Positions 7,537 through 16,272 of a DNA stretch of 64,000 nucleotides are shown piece by piece. The notes beneath the pieces were generated by a model that saw only the letters and a program-made list of their open reading frames with translations, ran no database searches and was not told the origin of the DNA. Both the position numbers and the translations under genes were made by a program. This stretch comes from Rhodococcus sp. 06-235-1A (GTDB lineage Bacteria; Actinomycetota; Actinomycetes; Mycobacteriales; Mycobacteriaceae), in contig NZ_NOYI01000011.1 in the NCBI RefSeq assembly GCF_002258785.1, positions 1 to 64,000 of the forward strand, given 5' to 3'. Numbering within the stretch: position 1 is the stretch's first letter; the number at the start of each line of letters is the position of its first letter.

Positions 7537-10500
7537 CTATTCCCCCTTACCTGTCGTGGCATCCCAGTTCATCGTCAACGCTTCCTTGCCCTTGTAGCGG
7601 CCACCGACGAGGAACTCGAGGTGATCTTCGAGTCGAGCGGAGCCCTCCCACTTGTACTGGCCGAACCCGCGACCGAGCTGCTTGTCTTCGCCGGGCCAGG
7701 ACGCGATCGGATCCGGGTCGTCGCTGGAGTAGAGCACCGTGTCGTTCGTGATGGCCACCGGCCACCGGTCGGAGACGGTGCCGATCTTGACGATGCGGCG
7801 AGTGATGTTCGCGCGCGCTTTGGCGATGATGTGATGGCGTCGCTCCGGCGAGAAACCGGCTCGGCCGGTCATGTGGACCGAGGACCCCATCTGTCCGATC
7901 GTGCGGGTGTAGACGCCCTTGAGAAGATCCCTGGCCAACTGAGCATCAACGTCATCGACGTCCAAAGCTGTTCGTGCGTCACGGATTCGCTCGTACCACG
8001 GATCGAGTACTCGGCCATGTTCGTTCCACACGTAGGCCTCGATGGGTTCGAGCTCGTAGCCGAGTTCTTCGGCGACCTGCAGACTCGGTGTGGTCACCCA
8101 CAGCAGCCCCGGACGGCCGCCGAGAGGCATCAACGGATGGGGGATGCGCCAGTCCCCTGCCTCGGGAACCTCCACCCGCCAATAGCCCGGCAGTTTCTTG
8201 TCGAACGCACGACCGTCCGGATGATGAGTGGCCGATCCGATCGGCATCTCCAAGCCAGCGATTCCCGCAGCGTGCGAGCCGCCACGGTCGTACGCGTGCA
8301 CGTAGGTCATCGATGTCTCGTCGCTGGTCGGCTTTCTGGACCACGCGTAATCGTCCTCGAGAGAGCTGATGGTGGCCGGGCCGACGGGGGTCTGTGCCCC
8401 GAACATCCGCTCGCGGTCCTTGAATCGAGTCGAGATCATCAGGTCGAAACCTGTGGACTGCGGGGTGATTACCCACGGCATCTTCAGCGCACTGGCGAAC
8501 AGCGACAGTCGACGCGCGAGTGTGCTCGGTGACGGTCTGTCTCCGAGAATGGGGATATCGCGCGGATCGGCGTTCATGCCGGCAGCCAGAACGACCCACA
8601 CACCGCGGTGCTCGCCCTGGGTTCGCCACACCCGGGTCCATGCGCCGAGCCGGTCACCGGGCTTACCCAAGGTCCAGCCATCGGCGATCGCATCGGTGAC
8701 GAACGCCGTGCCGGCAGTGGCCTCGCCGACGTCTTTGCGTCGCTGTGACGGATCGTCGCTCAGCGTGCTCAGATCCACCTCGAACTTCTCGGTCATCGCC
8801 GCGGTCACCCAGATCTGCCCGGGTTCGGTCTGCCACGACGAGGTCTGAGTGCCCAGACGCAGTTCCTGCACCAGCTCTGCCACGTGTCCGACGTGAGACA
8901 TGTTCTGTGGCAAATCGATCCGACTGCCATCGGGCATCCAAATACCGTCGACGTCGAGGACGGCGGCAGGGGCGGCGAACGGGTTGACCGCGGTCTTCGC
9001 GGGAGCTGAACGCCGAGGCTGCGTGGTCTCGAGCGGCGCACTGGGTTGCTCGACTGCAGGAGTACTCGACTCGGAGGCCGGTCGACGGGCAGGCTCGGTC
9101 GACGGCCGCGGGCCAACAGCGGGCGCAGGCGGCTTCGCTGCGGCTGCGGTATCGGCAACCAGTGCAGCGCGGGAAGCCGCGGTGCTTCCGAACCAGCACG
9201 GCGCGTGCAGAACGTGGCCATCGAAGCGAAGGCCCGAGTTCACCCCGCACTTCACACACGGGACGCTCGGCGAAATATGTTCTGCAACAGCGATATGACC
9301 CTCGGCGTCGGGGTAGCTTCCCACTGGAATGTCCTCCTGTCCGGAGTTGTCAGACGTAGCTTCGGCGTCGTCGGCACGAGAGCTGTCCGTCGTCGATGAG
9401 GTGTCGTTGTTCGATACCGAGAACAACGTCGCAAGTCCGGCCACTGCGGAGGTCGAACCCGGACCGTCGCACGGTGTCGAACCGTCAGGAGAATCGTCGG
9501 GCCCGCCATCAGCGTCGAAGATGCCGATCTGACCGTCGTCGGGACCATCGCCGAGGATCGCCCACAGACGTAACGCGGTCATCCGCTGCCGCCGTTCCTC
9601 GCAATGAATGGTGCGTTGGACGGTGTAACGGGGCGTCTTGCCTGCGCGTTCCTCGGCAATCAGAACTCCCTCGTCGTAGAGGGCCCGCAGCGCCGTGCCT
9701 CGATCGATCTGTGGAGCATCGGACATCGTGGAGGCCGCCGCTTTCAGAACCTGTTCGAGGGCAGTCGATTCGATCAACAGCTGCGCTTCGCCGTCGCGTG
9801 GACCGGGGTCGGTGAGCACGTACCCCAACCGAATCCCGCGAGCATCTTCGCGGTACTTCTTGATCTCCTGATAGTCCGAGACCAACGTCCGCCGCCACCC
9901 CAAACGGCCGGCCAGCGGGCGGTCGGGTGCTTCACCGGTCCGCACGTCGTCGACATAGGCCAAGCCGGTACGGAGAGCGTGCGCAAGGAGCTCGCGCACC
10001 CGAGCTCCGGTACGTGAGGGAAGATCAGGATCGGCCGCAGCGACGACCGCGTCGTGCAACCCGCCGTCGACGACGTCGAGAACCTGCTCGACTTCATCGG
10101 CATCGAGTGCGCCGACATCGAGCAGAAAGGCCGTGAACGCCTGCCACCCTGCCCACACGGCACCGACAGCTTCGGCCTGGCGCACGGTCTCACCCTGCTC
10201 ACGCAGGCCCTCGGCGTAGTGCGCACCCTCGTTGAAGACCTTCTCCCGCAGCTCCTCGAGGCGGGGGCACAACCACTGCAGGAACGAGGCCATCAGCAGT
10301 GCGCGTCCATGTCGAGACTGCTCACTGTCGAGTCGAATCAGCTCGTCGAGTTCGATCTCGTCGGACTGCAACGGCACCACCAACATGCGCTGCGCACCGG
10401 ATCCCGGTCGAGGCATGACCTCCGAGGTCACCATCGCGGACGAGCGAGGGGCGGTGCCGTCGAGGATGCTCAATCCATCGCGACTGGAACGGCTCCGCTG

Positions 10501-12897
10501 TTCGCCGTTGTGGACCATGCGCGCGAACTCCTCGAGCGCTTTCTGTGCAGCTCCCCAGTCTCGTGTGGGCGCGACGTCGTCGGCCCAGTACAGCGCATCT
10601 TTCGACGAATTCAGTTTGATCCGAAGCGCATTGAGGGTGTCACCGTTGCCGGACATCGACGATGCCGGCCGCCGGCGATCCCAGAGCTCACCGAAGTGAT
10701 GCATCGCGATCGAGGCAATCGAGGTCTTGTAGGACCCAGGCGAACCGATGAGCGACAGGACCCATGGGTTCGGCCCCAAAGCCGCACGAAAGACGTGCCC
10801 GAGCAACGGTGCAGCGATTCGCACCGGCAGGCGCGTCAGCATCGATCCCGAATCGACCATGAAAGCATCACGCAATCTAGGTGCATCGGCGATCGGGCAC
10901 GGCAGGTCGTAACGCGAGAGCGGCCCACTGAGTAGAACCGGTGCAACACGGGCACCGGCAGCACTGATAGCGCCACCTGCGTGCACGTAGAACCACTCGT
11001 CGTTTCGGTCCTTACGCCAACCGGTGGAACGGAATCGGACCGTCCGGGCGATCGTCACCCCGCCGGCCACTTTCAGGGCGTCGCGAAGTTTGGCGATCCC
11101 AGAGGGTTTGGAGTCGTACGTCGGCGGGCCGGGAAGAGAATCCACCCACGTGCAGTCCCGATAGTCCTGTGCGTCCACCCTCATACGCATGAACTCGCCC
11201 GTATCAGGATGGGTGTAGCCGATGACGACAGCGGAAAGTTGTTCGGGCGACGGCGGATTGGCTTCCCGTTGCCCGGCGATGTCTTCGCGTCCGAGCAGCG
11301 TCGGCGCGTCGACGTCGAGGCCGTCATCCTGCGACTCGAGGTATTCCATCTCCACAATCCGAGCATCGATGCTGAGCACCATTTTGGCGGTCTGCTCGCC
11401 ATCTCGGTTGGTGACGATTTCGACGAGGCTTCCTTCGACAACCCGATACGTCGGTGCCGATATCTGAGCGCCGCGAGTGGCCGCCCCGACAACGTGCAGT
11501 TGCGGTCCTTCGGAGAGCGGAGGGCTCGATTCATCGGCATCGACGTGGCCGGATCCAGTCGACGGCGGCGTCGCGTCGTGGTCGTCCTCGTCGTGCAGCA
11601 GCGGTGGAATCGGAGTGCGGGAAATATCGTGTGCGGCACGGGCAGCAGTGCGGGCTGTGCGCCACACTGCGGTAGCGGCGTCGACCGACTCTTGCGACCA
11701 CTTCGTGCCTTCGGCGGCAGCGAAACTCCGCACCGCATCGACGGCTTCGCTCAACGGCTCGAACAGGCGCTCCGCCTCGACGGCCCACCGCTGAGCAAGG
11801 CGTAACTCGTCGGCGCACTCATCCTGGTGACCTGATACTCGCCCGCGTTCGGCACGCGCGGACGCTTCCTGCGCCGCCTTCTCGACCTCGGCGGCCTTGC
11901 CGCGAAGCTTGGCCAGAGCAGCATGTGCCGCAACCTCACCGACATGGACGGGGATCAACCCGTTCCATGCATCGTCTGGTTCCCACAGCTGGGCCTCGAC
12001 ATGATCTGTGAAGTCTGATTTGTCGTCTGTGGTGCCGGGTAGCAGTAGCTGTACCTCGGCATCGACCGCGCCGAGCAGCGACGCCAATTCAATGCCGCGG
12101 TCGTATCCGGCAGCGTCGCGATCGAGAACAACACGCACGGCAGCACCGGTGAACACGTCGGCGAGCTGTGGCGGAAAGTTCAGGCCACCTTGGGCATTCG
12201 TGGTCGCGCACAGGCCGAGACGCATGGCGGTCTCGACATCCTTCTCGCCCTCGAGCAGCCAAACCGGCTGGCCGGCAGATAGGGCCGCTCGCAGCTGCGG
12301 CATCGCGAACAGGACTGGGGTGAACACCGCAGGTTTGCGTTTGACGTAGGTGCGATTCGGACCGACGAACAACTGTCGGAATCGTTTGTGTTTGACGCCG
12401 CACGAGGTGCACTCTTCGCGGATGACTTCCTGAACCAATACGCCGTCGGCATCGGTGTAGGGATAGCGCGCGACCTCCGACCAAGAGTGCTCGACTTCGG
12501 GTTCCGGTGCCGGACCGGCTATCCGGGCAGGCAGACGTCCCAGACGTCCACGTCGTTTGCCAGCTGCACGTTGCTGCGGGGATCGGCCCACACGCGGTGC
12601 GCTCGGATCCCGGCTCGGCAACGGCTCGTCGAACAGATCGGACACACCGATATCGAGACGCTCTGCGATTTCCGCGGCCGTCGCCGAGCAGCCATGGCAC
12701 CGCAGCAGCACCATTCCAGAACCGTGGTGGCCCGGAGTCCAGGTGACAGACAACGACGCGTGACGGTCGTCGTGAACAGGGCAACGAGCCTGAAACTGAG
12801 TGCTCGATGTGGCTTTGAAGCCGCCGAGCTGCTCGAGGCGTGGACGGATGTTGTCCATCGACCACATATGGCCACGGTTGGGCGTCGGTGAGGTCAC
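7537..12897 (-). CDS. Tap-like telomere/plasmid primase-helicase
   Basis: A giant replication protein (1786 residues from the GTG at 12897). Residues 39-70 form a CHC2-type zinc finger (CPVHDDRHASLSV...LRCHGC). Residues about 212-295 are a Toprim domain (LLEGEKDVETA, VVLDRDAAGYDRG). Residues about 620-810 are a DUF927-like ATPase with Walker A GSPGSYKTS (718-726) and YWADDV. A linker with ...VPCVKCGVNSGLRFDG (possible second zinc site) leads to a C-terminal domain with TNDTVLYSSDDPDP near 1718. I chose GTG 12897 because it overlaps the stop of an upstream reading frame (GTGA); ATG 12867 or an earlier codon at 12948 are alternatives. It most likely primes replication or telomere patching with the Tpg-like protein. 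Confidence 0.7.
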   Translation of the reverse strand: MTSPTPNRGHMWSMDNIRPRLEQLGGFKATSSTQFQARCPVHDDRHASLSVTWTPGHHGSGMVLLRCHGCSATAAEIAERLDIGVSDLFDEPLPSRDPSAPRVGRSPQQRAAGKRRGRLGRLPARIAGPAPEPEVEHSWSEVARYPYTDADGVLVQEVIREECTSCGVKHKRFRQLFVGPNRTYVKRKPAVFTPVLFAMPQLRAALSAGQPVWLLEGEKDVETAMRLGLCATTNAQGGLNFPPQLADVFTGAAVRVVLDRDAAGYDRGIELASLLGAVDAEVQLLLPGTTDDKSDFTDHVEAQLWEPDDAWNGLIPVHVGEVAAHAALAKLRGKAAEVEKAAQEASARAERGRVSGHQDECADELRLAQRWAVEAERLFEPLSEAVDAVRSFAAAEGTKWSQESVDAATAVWRTARTAARAAHDISRTPIPPLLHDEDDHDATPPSTGSGHVDADESSPPLSEGPQLHVVGAATRGAQISAPTYRVVEGSLVEIVTNRDGEQTAKMVLSIDARIVEMEYLESQDDGLDVDAPTLLGREDIAGQREANPPSPEQLSAVVIGYTHPDTGEFMRMRVDAQDYRDCTWVDSLPGPPTYDSKPSGIAKLRDALKVAGGVTIARTVRFRSTGWRKDRNDEWFYVHAGGAISAAGARVAPVLLSGPLSRYDLPCPIADAPRLRDAFMVDSGSMLTRLPVRIAAPLLGHVFRAALGPNPWVLSLIGSPGSYKTSIASIAMHHFGELWDRRRPASSMSGNGDTLNALRIKLNSSKDALYWADDVAPTRDWGAAQKALEEFARMVHNGEQRSRSSRDGLSILDGTAPRSSAMVTSEVMPRPGSGAQRMLVVPLQSDEIELDELIRLDSEQSRHGRALLMASFLQWLCPRLEELREKVFNEGAHYAEGLREQGETVRQAEAVGAVWAGWQAFTAFLLDVGALDADEVEQVLDVVDGGLHDAVVAAADPDLPSRTGARVRELLAHALRTGLAYVDDVRTGEAPDRPLAGRLGWRRTLVSDYQEIKKYREDARGIRLGYVLTDPGPRDGEAQLLIESTALEQVLKAAASTMSDAPQIDRGTALRALYDEGVLIAEERAGKTPRYTVQRTIHCEERRQRMTALRLWAILGDGPDDGQIGIFDADGGPDDSPDGSTPCDGPGSTSAVAGLATLFSVSNNDTSSTTDSSRADDAEATSDNSGQEDIPVGSYPDAEGHIAVAEHISPSVPCVKCGVNSGLRFDGHVLHAPCWFGSTAASRAALVADTAAAAKPPAPAVGPRPSTEPARRPASESSTPAVEQPSAPLETTQPRRSAPAKTAVNPFAAPAAVLDVDGIWMPDGSRIDLPQNMSHVGHVAELVQELRLGTQTSSWQTEPGQIWVTAAMTEKFEVDLSTLSDDPSQRRKDVGEATAGTAFVTDAIADGWTLGKPGDRLGAWTRVWRTQGEHRGVWVVLAAGMNADPRDIPILGDRPSPSTLARRLSLFASALKMPWVITPQSTGFDLMISTRFKDRERMFGAQTPVGPATISSLEDDYAWSRKPTSDETSMTYVHAYDRGGSHAAGIAGLEMPIGSATHHPDGRAFDKKLPGYWRVEVPEAGDWRIPHPLMPLGGRPGLLWVTTPSLQVAEELGYELEPIEAYVWNEHGRVLDPWYERIRDARTALDVDDVDAQLARDLLKGVYTRTIGQMGSSVHMTGRAGFSPERRHHIIAKARANITRRIVKIGTVSDRWPVAITNDTVLYSSDDPDPIASWPGEDKQLGRGFGQYKWEGSARLEDHLEFLVGGRYKGKEALTMNWDATTGKGE

Positions 12898-12974
12898 GAC
12901 GCACCGCCGACAAGTGGATGTACGACGCGCGCCGGGTTCGGAGCGCAAATCACGGCGAGGCAGGGGTACTGAGC

Positions 12975-13100
12975 TATGATGTCAATACACCTCCTGTCGT
13001 GTTCGTGGTTGTTCCCGGTGGGTGGTTGGAGCGGAGCGATTCGCTCACTTGTGAATCCGGAAGACCCCCCTTCTCGCCGCCAAGCACGAGGGGGGTTTTT
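12975..13100 (+). ncRNA. Candidate antisense RNA over the tap leader
   Basis: On the plus strand a TATGAT -10-like box (12975-12980) is followed about 85 nt later by a hairpin with a T run (13064-13100). This would give an RNA of roughly 115 nt starting near 12987. Its first bases include CACCTCCT (12988-12995), the exact complement of AGGAGGTG in the leader of the primase gene on the minus strand. A small stem GAGCG/CGCTC lies in the middle (about 13031-13046). The -35 region is weak. This arrangement resembles antisense RNA control of plasmid replication genes, and is inferred. Confidence 0.4.
13064..13100 (+). terminator. Intrinsic terminator
   Basis: The stem ACCCCCC (13064-13070) pairs with GGGGGGT (13090-13096), followed by TTTT on the plus strand. 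No plus-strand protein gene ends here, so it probably ends the candidate antisense RNA. Confidence 0.65.
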
Positions 13101-13120
13101 CACTGTCTAGGGGTCGGTCA

Positions 13121-13342
13121 TCACGCGCCCAGCTTGTACTGTGCGGGATCGATTCGATCTTGGATGTAGTGCGGCATGGGTAGATCATGGTGTAGCGCCA
13201 TGACATAGACGTAGTAGTCGCTGAGGTCGAGGCCAAGGGCATCTGCCTCATTTTTGTAATGCGCATACTGCGTGTCGGGCGTGCGCACCATTGCGGGTAT
13301 GCGAGGGCCCTTCGACTCTCTCCCAGGTTTGCTTCCAGCCAT
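13121..13342 (-). CDS. Hypothetical protein, 73 residues
   Basis: A small acidic-to-neutral protein with a basic N terminus (AGSKPGRESKGPRI) and a compact C-terminal part (TQYAHYKNEADALGLDLSDYYVYVMALHHDLPMP). The pattern suggests a short DNA-binding or antitoxin-like fold, but no family is recognised. The ATG at 13342 has no Shine-Dalgarno sequence. A TTTAAT box 10 nt upstream suggests a near-leaderless transcript. It sits between the partition operon and the primase gene. Confidence 0.5.
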   Translation of the reverse strand: MAGSKPGRESKGPRIPAMVRTPDTQYAHYKNEADALGLDLSDYYVYVMALHHDLPMPHYIQDRIDPAQYKLGA

Positions 13343-13675
13343 GCCATCACATTAAACGGATTCGGTAACAGAAACAGGGAGGGCGCGACACCCGGTGTGT
13401 CGCCTGCCTGTCGTGTCATGTTCACAGTGCCCTATCCCCGTAGTCCGTACCGCCGTCGTGCCTCACATGAGAGGTAGATCCGTCTCGATCTACCTCTGTG
13501 ACAGAAGTGGCGAAATCTCTCGACATTGTCTCTGCGGCACCGGACACGACGAACATCCCAACTTGTCGGACCAACTCGCGGCGCAAGCCCACTTCTTCCC
13601 TATACGCGTGACCTTGGGTCAAGTGAGTGGGGAGCATGGGGAGCATGAACGTAAAGCCAGCTCAAGGACGAAAAA
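13343..13675. other. Non-coding stretch with an inverted repeat
   Basis: No gene can be supported here. An 11-bp perfect inverted repeat AGAGGTAGATC/GATCTACCTCT with a 6-nt loop occupies 13470-13497. Its symmetry and lack of a T run suggest a protein-binding site or structured RNA rather than a terminator. Two GGGAGCATG units at 13629-13647 resemble the tandem units at 13691-13725. Confidence 0.5.
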
Positions 13676-13701
13676 ATGCTCCCCACCGGAGTGGGGAGCA
13701 T
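13671..13701 (-). terminator. Terminator of the partition operon
   Basis: The 11-bp stem ATGCTCCCCAC (13676-13686) and GTGGGGAGCAT (13691-13701) enclose the loop CGGA. On the minus strand the hairpin is followed by a run of six T (plus-strand A at 13671-13676). It lies downstream of the ParB-like gene and fits a Rho-independent terminator for it. Confidence 0.75.
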
Positions 13702-13725
13702 GGTGGGGAGCATGGTGGGGAGCCA
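13691..13725. repeat. Tandem GTGGGGAGCATG units
   Basis: Three near-tandem 12-bp units (GTGGGGAGCATG, GTGGGGAGCATG, GTGGGGAGCCAG) overlap the right arm of the terminator, and two related copies lie at 13629-13647. They could be iteron- or centromere-like binding sites for the partition proteins, or slippage products of the hairpin arm. Confidence 0.5.
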
Positions 13726-13750
13726 GGAGCAAGACGCTCCGGCGGGTCGA

Positions 13751-14482
13751 TCAAGAGATCAAATAGCTCTCAACGACCGCAGCAATCAATGCGCTTCGTG
13801 AGGGGATGAGCGGGCTTGCTTCTACCTGCTCGTCTATCCATCGGGTCTGGGCGACCCACAGATGCGGACGCACCTCCACTCCCCCGCTCGCGACCTTCGG
13901 GCGGGCCAGACGCGGCATGCCTCCGCGTGGTGATTCGACGGGGCGAGGGGCGAAGAGACGAACCAAGGTTTCCGGCGTGTGCTCGGCGAAGGCATCCTCG
14001 ACGATCTCGCCGTAGGACTTCTTCTCCCGTTGGGATCGCGTTTTCCAAGCCTCTTTCACCGTCGCGGGAACGTAGACCGCGATCGGGCGCACATCTTCAT
14101 CGCCGATAATCGCAGCCAACGGGTCCGCTGTAGCCGTGTCGGCCACGGTTTCGGGTGTGGTGGCTACGTCCTCGGTTGCGGCAGTGCTGACACCGCGGGG
14201 CGAGTCCGGTGTAGCAACCTCGGTCGGGGGCTCTGGTGCGGGTGCCGTGGGAGCCTCTGGTGCGGATGTCGCAGCCGTAGCCTCTGCCGGAGCCTCTGTG
14301 CGCGGCGCGTCGACGGTCTTTTCGGCAGCCACGTCGGTCGAGAGAGGTTCCACTGCGGCAGGCCTGGTGAGGGAACCGGTTCCATTGCGAGGGAAAATGT
14401 TAGCGAGGCCAGAACCACGGGGTGCGGGCTTGTTGAATTGGTCTGCCAGGCTGGGCCGCTTCTTGCGATCAGTGGTGCTCAT
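13751..14482 (-). CDS. ParB-like partition partner with ribbon-helix-helix segments
   Basis: A 243-residue product coupled to parA by a 4-bp ATGA overlap. Residues 1-40 are basic (SLADQFNKPAPRGSGLANIF), as in ParA-activating N termini. Residues 50-125 are an Ala/Pro/Thr-rich linker. Residues 132-168 (RPIAVYVPATVKEAWKTRSQ...YGEIVEDAF) and 202-243 (VEVRPHLWV...RSALIAAVVESYL) each look like a ribbon-helix-helix strand-helix-helix unit. It probably binds the centromere and is the adaptor for ParA. It is not a classical HTH ParB. Confidence 0.65.
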   Translation of the reverse strand: MSTTDRKKRPSLADQFNKPAPRGSGLANIFPRNGTGSLTRPAAVEPLSTDVAAEKTVDAPRTEAPAEATAATSAPEAPTAPAPEPPTEVATPDSPRGVSTAATEDVATTPETVADTATADPLAAIIGDEDVRPIAVYVPATVKEAWKTRSQREKKSYGEIVEDAFAEHTPETLVRLFAPRPVESPRGGMPRLARPKVASGGVEVRPHLWVAQTRWIDEQVEASPLIPSRSALIAAVVESYLIS

Positions 14483-15393
14483 GCGGGTGCCACCTCTTCT
14501 GCGCGATCGGCTTCGGCAGCAAGCTCGGCCAAGCGTTGCAGAACCTCAGCTGCAAGGGCTTCGTAGTCATCTGCTAATCCGGTTGCATCCCGAGAGAGCA
14601 GAAGGCTGGGTGGTTTCACCTTGTCCCGCAGGGCTTTCAACCGCGCCTTCTTTGCGCTTGCAGTAGCGCCTTCGAGTTCGTGAGCTAGGAGGCCGTGCCG
14701 CCGAGCGTCTGCAGCGGCGCTCTCCATGTAGCGGATTGTCGTGTCGAAAATGGGTGCGATTGTGTCGGGAATTGCTTGCGTAATACTCTCCCGCACCTGG
14801 TCTTGGAGCCGTTGTGACCTACTGCCCACTGCAAACAAGAGCATGCCCGCCAATCGCAGTTGCGGATTGTGCTCCCGGGCACGCGCGAAACGCTCGGCGA
14901 CGCGGTCGAGACCGTCGAGGCTGCCATCGTCAGCGCGAGTAGGGATGAGAACGGACGACGTGCAGTACAGCACCGCATCGCCGATGATGACGTCGCCCGG
15001 CGGGGTATCGAAAAGAACAATGTCATAGTTGGGAACGATCGGGGCAAGGACCTTATGGAGGATCTGTCCCAACGATTCGCCCCCGCGGCTGAGTCTGGAG
15101 AGCATCATGCCGGCGACGTCGACGAGCGCAGGACCGGCAGGAATGACGTCGAGACCGGGTCGGACGTCTTTGATGATCGGGGGTTGTGTGCCTGACATCA
15201 AAGACATCAGAAGTGCTTCACCGGACTGCTTTTCATAACCGAAATCGCGGGCCAGGTTGCCCTGAGGGTCGAACTCACCGACGAGAACGCGGTAGCCGGC
15301 TGCGGCGAACAGGCCTGCGAGGTTGGCAACAACCGTCGTCTTGCCCACTCCCCCCTTGCCTTGGGTCACTGCGAGGGAATTTGATATTGCCAT
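14479..15393 (-). CDS. parA: ParA-type partition ATPase
   Basis: A 304-residue Walker-type ATPase for DNA segregation. The deviant Walker A KGGVGKTT lies at residues 13-20, FDPQGN at about 43-48, and the switch/Walker B IVLFDTPPGD at about 125-134. The short N terminus without an HTH matches type Ib/small ParA of plasmids. I chose ATG 15393 (GGAAGAAAGG upstream) over the longer ORF start at 15438, because conserved sequence begins at MAISNSLAVTQGKGG. It is coupled to the ParB-like gene. The repeat-rich region upstream is a likely centromere and autoregulatory site. Confidence 0.88.
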   Translation of the reverse strand: MAISNSLAVTQGKGGVGKTTVVANLAGLFAAAGYRVLVGEFDPQGNLARDFGYEKQSGEALLMSLMSGTQPPIIKDVRPGLDVIPAGPALVDVAGMMLSRLSRGGESLGQILHKVLAPIVPNYDIVLFDTPPGDVIIGDAVLYCTSSVLIPTRADDGSLDGLDRVAERFARAREHNPQLRLAGMLLFAVGSRSQRLQDQVRESITQAIPDTIAPIFDTTIRYMESAAADARRHGLLAHELEGATASAKKARLKALRDKVKPPSLLLSRDATGLADDYEALAAEVLQRLAELAAEADRAEEVAPA

Positions 15394-15539
15394 CGAATGG
15401 AACCTTTCTTCCAGAGTCCTGGATCCGCGGGCACCCACTAGAGCGCTGCCGTGGAGGATCGGGACCGGGAGCGTTCACAGGGGCCGGATCGATACGTGGC
15501 GAGTGGCCCGAATTGTCCCGCACGCTCTTGCACGGGTGG

Positions 15540-15960
15540 ATGCGCGGTTCGTCGTGCGTGGTTGTGTGCGCGAGAGTACGCCCAAACCCGCGCGTAAGTC
15601 AACACGGTACAAGTCGCGTAGCAACACGGGTAGCAAAGTGCGCACATGTACGCGATTAGAACACGGTGCTAACACGCGTTGTACTGCGCACAAAGAAATG
15701 CGTGTACATACGCCCTGATGATCGCGACTTAGAGCACTGGTTTACACGCACTGCAATACGCATATTAATGCACGTTGCAATGGGGGAATCAACACGCGTG
15801 TTGCTCTGCGCATTGCCGTCCGTACTAACGGGCGAGTTTTGACGCGTGTCAACAAACGTACAGACGAGCGTAGCCAGCCGCCACTTAATACGCGGATTGC
15901 AACGCGACGACAGGAACGGGTGGCGATGCGAATAGGTCTACGGAGTACTGCGCCCATTAT
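15540..15960. repeat. Candidate centromere or origin repeat region
   Basis: The 880-bp stretch between parA and the gene at 16273 has no supported gene. It is instead packed with degenerate ACGCG/CGCGT words. The clearest related units are AACACGCGTTGTACTGCGCA at 15671-15690 and AACACGCGTGTTGCTCTGCGCA (split here as AACACGCGTGTTG-CTCTGCGCA) at 15791-15812. Related sites are TTTACACGCACTGCAATACGCA near 15741 (as TTTACACGCA-CTGCAATACGCA), TTGACGCGTGTCAA near 15839 and TACGCGGATTGCAACGCG near 15889. Such a cluster upstream of parA is typical of parS-like centromeres, and of iteron origins. Confidence 0.5.
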
Positions 15961-16272
15961 GACGGGAAGGTTGGTCGGTAGATGCTAACGATGATAGGGG
16001 AGTAGTTCACAGGGGTGAATCACGGGATCGACCATGGGTAGCAGTCCCGGTCTATCAGAGCGAAGATATATGCGAATCGCGGTGCGATTCAAGCAGAGAT
16101 GATGGCCGCAGTTCCCCATCTGCAAGCTCCTTCCTGGCCTTGCGAGGACTCAAGCGATGCAAGGCCGGTAGAGATGTCGGTAGGGGAGTGCGAGGAGTGC
16201 TGCGTAATCGGATGCGAGGACAGAAGGGGTTTCACACAAAACCGCAGGTCACGAGCACTGTTCCCGTTCCAA

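Noticed and set aside
13395..13766. 123-residue rightward ORF overlapping the terminator
   Set aside because: Codon pattern and composition are not protein-like, and it runs through the hairpin and tandem repeats.
15394..16272. Canonical parS (TGTTTCACGTGAAACA)
   Set aside because: No match was seen; the repeats present are of another type.
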